Shown here in pieces: positions 1-5,634 of a stretch of 7,939 nt of DNA (positions within the stretch are counted from its first letter, which is position 1; the number at the start of each line of letters is the position of its first letter). The notes below the pieces were generated by a model. The model made no database searches and was not told where the DNA came from. It was given only the letters and a program-made list of their open reading frames with translations. A program made the position numbers and the translations under genes. Source of the stretch: SAR86 cluster bacterium (lineage in GTDB: Bacteria; Pseudomonadota; Gammaproteobacteria; Pseudomonadales; Azotimanducaceae); NCBI GenBank assembly GCA_013204195.1, contig JABMOJ010000450.1, forward strand, positions 1-7,939. Direction: 5' to 3'.

Positions 1-138
1 GACGTCAACAGTATCGAGTACTATGCCCTCGAACCTGACTATCTCGCCGATCAAATCGTCGCGGTAATCAATCAGCCCTGGGGCGTCAACATCAGTGAAA
101 TCACTGTGCGCGCATCCGGCGATACCTATATCCTTTAA
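1..138 (+). CDS. C-terminal end of a probable short-chain dehydrogenase/reductase (partial)
   Basis: Frame 1 is open from the first base to a TAA at 136-138, giving the last 45 residues of a protein whose start lies outside the window. The end reads INQPWGVNISEITVRASGD followed by TYIL. This resembles the C-terminal tail of classical SDR oxidoreductases, where a conserved segment after the last helix describes the final strand ('W..NI.EI.VR..G'). SDRs of this type reduce or oxidise carbonyl/hydroxyl groups with NAD(P)(H). No cofactor or catalytic motif is inside the window, so the family call rests on the tail alone. The gap of 59 bases to the next gene on the same strand leaves it open whether they are co-transcribed. 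Confidence 0.6.
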   Translation, partial: DVNSIEYYALEPDYLADQIVAVINQPWGVNISEITVRASGDTYIL

Positions 139-197
139 TCATTGTGATACCTGAATATGCCCGTAGCGCGCTGCCTTAACCCCCTGTCCACGTCATC

Positions 198-1100
198 ATG
201 AGTAATTCTGGAATACCCCCCGCGATCCCTTTCAGTGTCGCGACCCTGGGCATCGCCACTTTTGCCGGCATGGATGCGTTAATGAAGGGGCTCTCTATTG
301 AGATGGGAACTTATAACGCCATGCTATGGCGCACCTTTATCGCATTGATCATCGCGACCGCTCTGTTTTTATGGAGGCGCGAACGCTGGCCGCAAAACCA
401 CATTATTCAATTACATATCTGGCGCGGTGTCGTGACATCCTTGATGGCTTACCTGTTTTTCTGGGGTCTGGTTTATGTGCCCCTGGCGGAGGCTATCGGC
501 CTGTCGTTCATCGCTCCCCTGATCGCCTTATACCTAGCCGTTGTCCTGTTGAATGAAAAAATGAACAATAAGGCCGTACTCGCCTCCTTGTTGGGACTGG
601 CGGGTGCCGGCGTGATTATTGGGGGTAAACTTGGCGGCGACTACAGTGCGGATATAGGCAAGGGCATGGCCGCCATTTTAGTTTCAGCGGTGCTTTACGC
701 CTATAACTTGATACTCCAGCGCCAACAGGCATTAGTGGCCAGACCCTTTGAAATTGCCTTTTTCCAAAACGCTACGGTGGTTGCGGTGTACCTGCTATTT
801 GCACCTTTCTGGGCTGTTATGCCCTCCTCAGCAATGATCCCAGGTCTAATGGGAGCGGCTATTCTCGGCATCATTTCACTGCTATTGTTGTCGTGGGCTT
901 ATGCCCGTGCTGAAGCTACTATTTTAATTCCGGTAGAGTATACGGCTTTTATCTGGGCCGCACTGCTTGGCTGGCTGATATTCGCCGAGGCGATTACGGC
1001 GGTGACATTGTTGGGAACAGCGTTGATTGTTATTGGCTGCCTTGTGGCCGCCAGACAAAAGCCTGAGCATATCGATCACGTCGAGGCGACTGCGCTATAA
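198..1100 (+). CDS. EamA-domain (DMT superfamily) membrane transporter
   Basis: A 300-residue integral inner-membrane protein built of about ten hydrophobic segments, which is the usual size and layout of drug/metabolite transporters with two tandem EamA domains. The first repeat spans roughly residues 10-143. It ends in the typical segment with Pro95, the run LAEAIGLSFIAPLIA (96-110) and NEK at 119-121. The second repeat spans about 155-284 and repeats the pattern (ARAEATILIPVEYTAFIWA from 236, then FAEAIT). Such proteins usually export amino acids, nucleosides or other small metabolites; the substrate cannot be read from sequence. The ATG at 198 is chosen because the first transmembrane helix begins shortly after it. 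It has no clear Shine-Dalgarno sequence, so the start is less secure than the frame. The gene carries a perfect TATAAT at its 3' end that may serve the next gene. Confidence 0.9.
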   Translation: MSNSGIPPAIPFSVATLGIATFAGMDALMKGLSIEMGTYNAMLWRTFIALIIATALFLWRRERWPQNHIIQLHIWRGVVTSLMAYLFFWGLVYVPLAEAIGLSFIAPLIALYLAVVLLNEKMNNKAVLASLLGLAGAGVIIGGKLGGDYSADIGKGMAAILVSAVLYAYNLILQRQQALVARPFEIAFFQNATVVAVYLLFAPFWAVMPSSAMIPGLMGAAILGIISLLLLSWAYARAEATILIPVEYTAFIWAALLGWLIFAEAITAVTLLGTALIVIGCLVAARQKPEHIDHVEATAL

Positions 1101-1101
1101 T
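1096..1101 (+). promoter_or_regulatory. Candidate -10 box (TATAAT) upstream of the DUF3147 gene
   Basis: A perfect TATAAT hexamer overlaps the stop codon of the EamA gene and lies about 95 bases before the TTG start of the next gene. No good -35 hexamer stands 16-18 bases upstream, and there is no extended -10 TG. It could be an activator-dependent promoter or chance. It would give a leader of about 88 bases. Confidence 0.2.
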
Positions 1102-1183
1102 CTATGGTCTATAGTCGAGCGACTAAAACAATCGGCGCAGCGACGGCAGCGGCGAGCTAGCGGGAAGAAATCTTGCAGCGAAA

Positions 1184-1189
1184 AAGGAG
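1184..1189 (+). promoter_or_regulatory. Strong ribosome binding site fixing a TTG start
   Basis: AAGGAG lies six bases before the TTG at 1196. The sequence that follows encodes the conserved N-terminus of the family (MIYTITK). No ATG or GTG in the same frame fits both the site and the family start, so the rare TTG codon is the best start. Confidence 0.75.
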
Positions 1190-1195
1190 CGTCAG

Positions 1196-1546
1196 TTGAT
1201 TTACACCATCACTAAAGTTGCGATCACCACAATATTGATTGTCGCTATATCAGAAGTCGCCAAACGCAGCTCCCTTGCTGGCGCGCTCCTGGCCTCTATT
1301 CCGCTGGTTTCCGTGCTAGCGATGATCTGGCTGTATGTCGACACCAAAGATATAGAGAAGGTCAGCAATCTTGCCACCAGTGTCTTCTGGCTGGTGCTGC
1401 CCTCCCTGGTGTTGTTTATTGCTTTACCCCTGTTGCTCAAACAGGGATTGCACTTTTACGTCAGCTTGGCGCTCTCTATCGGCATGACCATTGCTGCCTA
1501 CTGGCTGCTGGTCGTCACGCTGAATTACTATGGCATCAAACTATAA
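1196..1546 (+). CDS. DUF3147-family small membrane protein
   Basis: A 116-residue, very hydrophobic protein with four predicted transmembrane helices (about residues 4-20, 27-48, 60-81 and 88-110). The segment ISEVAKRSSLAGALLASIPL (18-37), followed by WLYVDT (45-50) and the stretch SVFWLVLPSLVLF (62-74), matches my memory of the DUF3147 family. That family consists of short inner-membrane proteins of unknown function that are common in proteobacteria. The length is normal for the family. The start is TTG with AAGGAG six bases upstream. It follows the EamA transporter by 95 bases and precedes the SDR gene by 69 bases on the same strand; neither neighbour explains its role. No catalytic residues or metal ligands are evident, and I do not assign a function. 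Confidence 0.85.
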   Translation: MIYTITKVAITTILIVAISEVAKRSSLAGALLASIPLVSVLAMIWLYVDTKDIEKVSNLATSVFWLVLPSLVLFIALPLLLKQGLHFYVSLALSIGMTIAAYWLLVVTLNYYGIKL

Positions 1547-1615
1547 TCACGAGTTCGGAGCTAGCGCGCCCTATCACTCTGGACGCTGACCAACTCTGGC
1601 GAATAAGGAACCATT

Positions 1616-2374
1616 ATGGGTAGGGTCGAGAACAAAGTGGTGATCATCACCGGCGCTGCCTCCGGGCTGGGTGCCGCGGACGCAAGAATGTTGCGCCGTG
1701 AAGGAGCAAAGCTGGTTCTGACTGATATCAATGTCCCAGCAGGCGAAGCCCTGGCACAAGAAATTGGCGCGGCGTTTTTTACTCAGGATGTCTCAAAGGA
1801 AGACTCCTGGCAGGCATTGATGGATTTTACCCTCGCGACCTATGGCCGACTCGATGGTCTGGTGAACAATGCTCGCATCGGTATTATTGCCAACATCGAA
1901 ACCACCAGCACTGACGTCTGGCGGCAAACCATGGGGGTTCATCTCGACGGCACCTTTTGGGGCTGTCAGGCTGCCATCAAATTGATGAAAGACTCTGGCG
2001 GCGGCTCGATCGTCAACATGTCTTCGACGGCAGCCCTGGTGGGCATTCCCGCCTACCTGGCCTACTCCGCCGCGAAAGGCGGGATTCGGTCGATGACCAA
2101 ATCTATCGCTATTCACTGCAAGCAACAGCAGCTCGGCATTCGTTGTAACTCCGTGCACCCCGGCAGTATCAGTACCCCCATGGTGCACCATGCGCTGAAA
2201 ACACTGGTGGGCGTTGACTTGCCTGCCCAGGCTGATCCTGAACAACAACGTCTGGCCATGGGCATCGGCGAACCTGACGATGTCGCGCATATGATCGTCT
2301 ACCTGATCTCTGACGAATCGAAACACGTCACTGGCAGCGAGATGGTCATCGATAACGGTGATACCGTCGTCTGA
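1616..2374 (+). CDS. SDR family NAD(P)-dependent oxidoreductase
   Basis: A full-length classical short-chain dehydrogenase of 252 residues. It has the Rossmann nucleotide-binding motif TGAASGLG (12-19), Asp37 after the second strand (favouring NAD over NADP), and a DV pair at 58-59. The catalytic Ser137, Tyr150 and Lys154 are present in YSAAK, followed by PG at 182-183 and a normal C-terminal strand with VTGSEMVIDNG. Two positions are unusual. The NNAG motif reads NNAR (84-87), and the residue that is usually the fourth catalytic member, Asn in 'N-L-x-G-x-F', is His109 in HLDGTF. The protein should oxidise a secondary alcohol or reduce a ketone in the cytoplasm; the substrate is unknown. ATG 1616 is preceded by AAGGA with six bases of spacing. 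The VOC gene begins 39 bases downstream and is probably in the same transcript. Confidence 0.93.
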   Translation: MGRVENKVVIITGAASGLGAADARMLRREGAKLVLTDINVPAGEALAQEIGAAFFTQDVSKEDSWQALMDFTLATYGRLDGLVNNARIGIIANIETTSTDVWRQTMGVHLDGTFWGCQAAIKLMKDSGGGSIVNMSSTAALVGIPAYLAYSAAKGGIRSMTKSIAIHCKQQQLGIRCNSVHPGSISTPMVHHALKTLVGVDLPAQADPEQQRLAMGIGEPDDVAHMIVYLISDESKHVTGSEMVIDNGDTVV

Positions 2375-2413
2375 CCGTAGAACCGGTGACAGCACTAATA
2401 GCAGGAGAAAGAT

Positions 2414-2866
2414 ATGAACATCAGCGGTATGGTGCACGTCAATATCAATTGCAGCGACTACGACCAGTCGAGAAGTTTTTATGAAATGCTCGGGTTCGAA
2501 GCAATCTGGTCTGTGCCTACGACTAATACCGCGGCTGTCGCCGCCGCCGTGGGTATGCCGCCCTATCGAGTCAAGGGAGCCTTGCTGGCCCTGAAGGGCG
2601 CCACGCCAGCGCTGGTGATCGACCTGTTGGAGTGGCAGGAACCCAATGATGTAGCAGCGCCCTACGGCCATTTATATCATCTTGGCATCAGCCGCCTAGC
2701 GCTGCGGACAACGGACATTGATGCCGACTATGCTTTTTTAAAAGCCCAAGGTGTCGATATCCTATCGCCACCGGCGACGGTGGCAATCGATGCTGACCAT
2801 GGCAGTCGATTCTTCTGCTTTCAGGATCCCGACGGCACCTTCCTGGAACTGGTCGAGACCTACTAA
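2414..2866 (+). CDS. VOC family protein (glyoxalase/bleomycin resistance/dioxygenase fold)
   Basis: A 150-residue protein with two beta-alpha-beta-beta-beta modules, the vicinal oxygen chelate fold. Module one runs from MVHVNINCSDYDQSRSFYE (6-24) through LGF. Module two runs from GISRLALRTTDID (91-103) through AQGVDILSPP to CFQDPDGTFLELVE (135-148). Possible metal ligands are His8, Glu73 and Glu145. The usual His that opens module two is replaced by Arg94, so either His89 or His86 substitutes or metal binding is altered. Members catalyse isomerisation, ring cleavage, epimerisation or thiol transfer, or bind drugs, so no reaction can be assigned. ATG 2414 has GGAG at 2404-2407, six bases before it. 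The gene lies just downstream of the SDR gene, which suggests a shared catabolic role. It ends 13 bases from the oppositely oriented EthD-like gene. Confidence 0.88.
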   Translation: MNISGMVHVNINCSDYDQSRSFYEMLGFEAIWSVPTTNTAAVAAAVGMPPYRVKGALLALKGATPALVIDLLEWQEPNDVAAPYGHLYHLGISRLALRTTDIDADYAFLKAQGVDILSPPATVAIDADHGSRFFCFQDPDGTFLELVETY

Positions 2867-2868
2867 CT

Positions 2869-2886
2869 AATCTGGCTTGTCAGATT
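2869..2886. terminator. Small hairpin between convergent genes, possible bidirectional terminator
   Basis: AATCTG (2869-2874), a six-base loop and CAGATT (2881-2886) form a perfect six-pair stem exactly at the junction of two convergent genes. It overlaps the TGA of the - strand gene. The stem is not GC-rich and there is no clear T-tract on either side, so termination strength is doubtful. The placement is what makes it credible. Confidence 0.35.
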
Positions 2887-3206
2887 GATAACAGTTGATC
2901 ACCCACCGTCGTAAATACCGAGATATCCATATTCTCAAGATCGATGGCGTCACTCACATTCATCCAGGTGGCGGCCCGCAGGTTCGCCAGCGTACCTGCG
3001 ACATCCTGACTGTCAATTTCATACAACGCCATATAACCGAAGGTCTGACCAGGTACTAGTTGCACTTCGTTCAAGCAAAAGCGTTGCGCGGATAGAAAAC
3101 CATCAATCTTCAAGACTTCCTGCAAATGAACCTGGTTATACCAGTCATTAAATTCATCTTCTCGACCCGCCACCGGGTTATTCCGAACCACGTATAATGT
3201 TTTCAC
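2880..3206 (-). CDS. EthD-like dimeric alpha/beta-barrel protein
   Basis: A 108-residue protein with the beta-alpha-beta ferredoxin-like fold typical of the dimeric alpha/beta-barrel superfamily. The diagnostic stretch lies at residues 18-43: EFNDWYNQVHLQEVL, then IDGFLSAQRF. A conserved 'E..WY...HL..V...PGF...QRF' pattern occurs in EthD and related proteins, and His27 is the conserved position. Family members accompany degradation of ethers, aromatics and other compounds; some are enzymes and some have unknown roles. There is no signal peptide, so it is probably cytoplasmic, unlike the two genes before it. The start is GTG at 3204-3206, supported by AGGA at 3214-3217 on the - strand with seven bases of spacing. 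It lies 46 bases after the cytochrome gene and is the last gene of the apparent three-gene operon. Confidence 0.72.
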   Translation of the reverse strand: MKTLYVVRNNPVAGREDEFNDWYNQVHLQEVLKIDGFLSAQRFCLNEVQLVPGQTFGYMALYEIDSQDVAGTLANLRAATWMNVSDAIDLENMDISVFTTVGDQLLSI

Positions 3207-3252
3207 GACTAATTCCTGGTTGATTATCGAACAGACCCGCGTGCTTTGCGGC

Positions 3253-3630
3253 TCAACACTGGCGCTGAGATCTCAAATAAGCCACCAGTTTCCAGATATC
3301 TGCATCGCCTTGCGGTAATTTTCCACCAAAACCAATCATGCGAGTGCCCTGAACCCCATTGGCGATCGTGTTAAAGATCTCCTGATCAGTACCGCCATGA
3401 AGCCAAGTGCAGTCCATCAAATTCGGCACATCGCTGGACCCAGCATTATGACAATAACCACCACAGGAGCCGACATATATTAATTTACCGCGCTTCAGTG
3501 CCACTGGGTCATCCAGCAAAGCCATGGCCGGTGATTGCGGTTCACAACCCACCGTAAACACCAACAACCCCAACATACCTGTTAGAGCCACTACCGCTCT
3601 TAAGGTTTTGTACCACCGAAAAAATCCCAT
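3253..3630 (-). CDS. Lipoprotein-type mono-heme cytochrome c with a CX3CH heme motif
   Basis: A short class I-like cytochrome c. The N-terminus has a basic segment (RWYK), a hydrophobic core and Cys at the end of TVGC, which fits a lipoprotein signal, although Thr at -3 is not ideal. The heme site reads SCGGYCHN. The two cysteines are separated by three residues, not two, so this is a CX3CH motif. The likely axial methionine is in TRMIGFGG, and IWKLVAYLRS is the usual C-terminal helix. Two further cysteines (DCTW and the final residue) could form a disulfide. It should receive electrons from the PQQ dehydrogenase encoded 18 bases upstream. The ATG at 3630 is preferred because it begins a compact signal peptide. 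A GTG at 3645, three bases after the stop of the preceding gene, would add five residues. Neither has a clear Shine-Dalgarno sequence, which suggests translational coupling. Confidence 0.85.
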   Translation of the reverse strand: MGFFRWYKTLRAVVALTGMLGLLVFTVGCEPQSPAMALLDDPVALKRGKLIYVGSCGGYCHNAGSSDVPNLMDCTWLHGGTDQEIFNTIANGVQGTRMIGFGGKLPQGDADIWKLVAYLRSQRQC

Positions 3631-3648
3631 CTGCAAATCACTCACTGG

Positions 3649-5427
3649 CTATTTTAAGGCAAAGACAAACAGGTGTCCGCCCTCGGGTATATTCACCGGC
3701 CCGCCACTGAACGCCGCAAAAGTATTCCAATTGCCAGAACCGATGGCCACATAACTCTTGCCCTTGACCTGAAAAACCACCGGCTGGCTGCGCACGCCAC
3801 CACCCATCTTGAACTTCCAAAGTTCGACCCCGGTTCGGCTGTCGAGAGCTAGCGCGTAACCCGCCTGGTTGCCGGTAAAGATGACACCGCCTTCCGTCGA
3901 GGCCACGCCACCCATCATGGGGTCCGCATCTTTATAACGCCATCGGACTTCGCCAGTGTTGTAGTCTACCGCCGACAAATGACCATAGGAGGTGCCCGCC
4001 TCAACATCGATCAAGGTCGGCATTCCAGCCATATAAGCCTGCCCGGGAATATAGATATCCAAACCCTTCTGATAAGACTGGCACGCCTCGATACTGGGTA
4101 TATAGGCCAATCCCAGCTTCTGATTCAGCGCGCCGGTCCAAGCGCCATTCATACCACCAAGATTACTCGGGCAGGTTCTGAAGTCGTTATCTTCGCTCGG
4201 CATCGCTGCCGGATTCACTATCGGCCTACCGGTCTCGTCAATGGTGGCCCAATTAACCTGCTCTACATAAGGCTTGGCATCGATGAATTTATCGGTCTCA
4301 CGATCCAGAATGTAGAAATAGCCGTTCCGGTTGGCCTGCACTATCGCTTTCACGTTCCGACCGTCTCGGCGAATGTCCACCAGAAATATCTGAGTGTTAC
4401 CGTCATAGTCCCACACGTCATGTGGCGTGAACTGGAAATACCATTTCTGCTTACCGGTTGCCGGTTCAAGCGCCAGAATACTATTGGAGAACAGATTGTC
4501 TCCAGCTCGCATATCACCGTTCCAATCCGGCGCCGGGTTCCCTGTGGTCCAGTAGAGCGTATCGGTGTCCTGGTCATAAGCCCCGCTGGTCCAGGCCGGT
4601 GCACCACCGGTTTTCCAAGACTCTCCAGCCCAGGTTTCAACGCCAGGTTCGCCTTCGCCTGGCACGGTGTAATGACGCCAGACCCGCTGACCGGTCTTGA
4701 CATCATACGCATCAAAGAAGCCACGAACACCGAACTCACCGCCGGCAATACCGATAATCGCCAGGTCTTTGACGACCATCGGCATCGATGTGGCGCTATA
4801 GCCCAAGGCGTAAGGGGCAATTTCAGTTTGCCAAACGATGGCACCCGTCAGACGATTAAAGGCAATCAACTGGGCGTCCAGGGTCGCCATTAACACGAGA
4901 TCACCGGCAATAGCCACGCCCCGATTAACTGGACCGCAACACAGTCGAAGGTCATCAGGGTAGACGTGATCGTAGCGCCAATATAGTTCGCCCGTCTCAG
5001 GGTTCAAGGCAAACAGACGATTGTAAGATGAACTGACATACATGATGCCGTCATGGATGATGGGACTGGCTTCGAACTGACCCAGGGTACCCGTCGGAAA
5101 CGCCCAAGCGACCTCCAAGTTCTTCACCGTATCGGGGTTCAGATCGGTAACCGGACTGTGTCGATGATTATTATAGTCGCCCCCATAAAGCAACCAATTC
5201 GAGGGGTCGGAGAGACCCTTCGCCAGATCCGCCTGGGTGACCGGGCCGGCACCGACCCCAATCGCCTTGTCATTGAGCCAATGGGTCGGCAACTCTGGCA
5301 GTGCTTCTGCCTCGGCATCCATGACCGCTCCCGGGGCTGCCGCTGTGTCGGCGATAGTCGTGGTGTCTGGTTGCGTACAACTAGCCAAACCGATAATTAG
5401 TGCAAGCACAACAAAGCGATTGAGCAT
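3649..5427 (-). CDS. PQQ-dependent alcohol dehydrogenase, lipoprotein type, with lanthanide signature
   Basis: A periplasmic eight-bladed propeller quinoprotein of 592 residues, with no C-terminal heme domain, as in type I alcohol dehydrogenases. Numbering from the ATG at 5427, LASC (14-17) is a lipobox. The adjacent Cys163-Cys164 in CCGPVNRG form the vicinal disulfide of this family. Glu231 in GGEFGVRG and Asn297 in TTGNPAPDW are metal ligands. Trp279 stacks on PQQ. HDVWDYDG contains the catalytic Asp340 and, two residues on, Asp342. Arg367 in ANRNG matches the conserved basic residue at the quinone. Asp342 is the extra aspartate that in XoxF- and PedH-type enzymes binds a lanthanide. The substrate is probably an alcohol or aldehyde. 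ATG 5427 has AGGA eight bases upstream; ATG 5436 would add MKI. The frame stays open upstream to 5628, but that extension has no signal peptide. The gene is followed by its probable cytochrome partner. Confidence 0.92.
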   Translation of the reverse strand: MLNRFVVLALIIGLASCTQPDTTTIADTAAAPGAVMDAEAEALPELPTHWLNDKAIGVGAGPVTQADLAKGLSDPSNWLLYGGDYNNHRHSPVTDLNPDTVKNLEVAWAFPTGTLGQFEASPIIHDGIMYVSSSYNRLFALNPETGELYWRYDHVYPDDLRLCCGPVNRGVAIAGDLVLMATLDAQLIAFNRLTGAIVWQTEIAPYALGYSATSMPMVVKDLAIIGIAGGEFGVRGFFDAYDVKTGQRVWRHYTVPGEGEPGVETWAGESWKTGGAPAWTSGAYDQDTDTLYWTTGNPAPDWNGDMRAGDNLFSNSILALEPATGKQKWYFQFTPHDVWDYDGNTQIFLVDIRRDGRNVKAIVQANRNGYFYILDRETDKFIDAKPYVEQVNWATIDETGRPIVNPAAMPSEDNDFRTCPSNLGGMNGAWTGALNQKLGLAYIPSIEACQSYQKGLDIYIPGQAYMAGMPTLIDVEAGTSYGHLSAVDYNTGEVRWRYKDADPMMGGVASTEGGVIFTGNQAGYALALDSRTGVELWKFKMGGGVRSQPVVFQVKGKSYVAIGSGNWNTFAAFSGGPVNIPEGGHLFVFALK

Positions 5428-5436
5428 GATTTTCAT

Positions 5437-5634
5437 CCTGATTTTTACTCGATAGTAAGTGAATTTTTCCGGGACCGCTACCCACCTGAACATCCACGTC
5501 TTGACGGAAATCCCTTGCCCCCAACACAGCCCGTTACGCAACTGACGACTGGTTGCGCAATACGGCATCCGCCTTCTTGCGGCAGGCTCGACATCCGCGC
5601 AAAATGCAGCGAGTCCTAAACCAAGCACCTGTTC
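5437..5634. promoter_or_regulatory. Divergent intergenic region with candidate control elements
   Basis: About 200 bases separate the divergent starts of the PQQ dehydrogenase (-) and the LpxR-family gene (+), so both promoters should lie here. On the - strand a TACTAT at 5457-5452 is a possible -10 for the dehydrogenase, with a short leader but no good -35. On the + strand TTGACG at 5501-5506 resembles a -35 but has no convincing -10 partner. An interrupted inverted repeat is listed separately. No coding gene is supported here; short frames that cross it are extensions of, or shadows opposite, the flanking genes. Confidence 0.45.
5534..5560. repeat. Interrupted inverted repeat, possible operator
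   Basis: CGCAAC (5537-5542) and GTTGCG (5552-5557) are exact inverted copies separated by nine bases. The symmetry extends outward past one mismatch to TT (5534-5535) and AA (5559-5560). It sits centrally between two divergent genes, where a dimeric regulator would bind. No regulator gene is in the window and no consensus was recognised, so its role as an operator is inferred. Confidence 0.35.

Noticed and set aside
1154..1566. GAGCTAGCG occurs at 1154-1162 and 1558-1566, and again at 3846-3854.
   Set aside because: The third copy lies within the dehydrogenase coding sequence and the flanks differ, so there is no evidence for a mobile or regulatory repeat; chance is adequate.
1793..2671. A 292-codon open frame on the - strand opposite the SDR and VOC genes.
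   Set aside because: It spans two well-supported genes and their gap. The protein is rich in His, Arg and Asp in a pattern typical of antisense reading, with no domain.
3979..4893. A 304-codon open frame on the + strand opposite the PQQ dehydrogenase gene.
   Set aside because: It lies wholly antisense to a gene with clear family motifs. Its translation has no recognisable domain and it has no ribosome binding site of note; long antisense frames are expected opposite such a gene.
5428..5628. N-terminal extension of the PQQ dehydrogenase back to an upstream start at 5628.
   Set aside because: The extension has no signal peptide and would bury the lipobox signal (LASC) inside the protein. It also covers the intergenic region where the promoters should be. 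The ATG at 5427 has a well-spaced AGGA.
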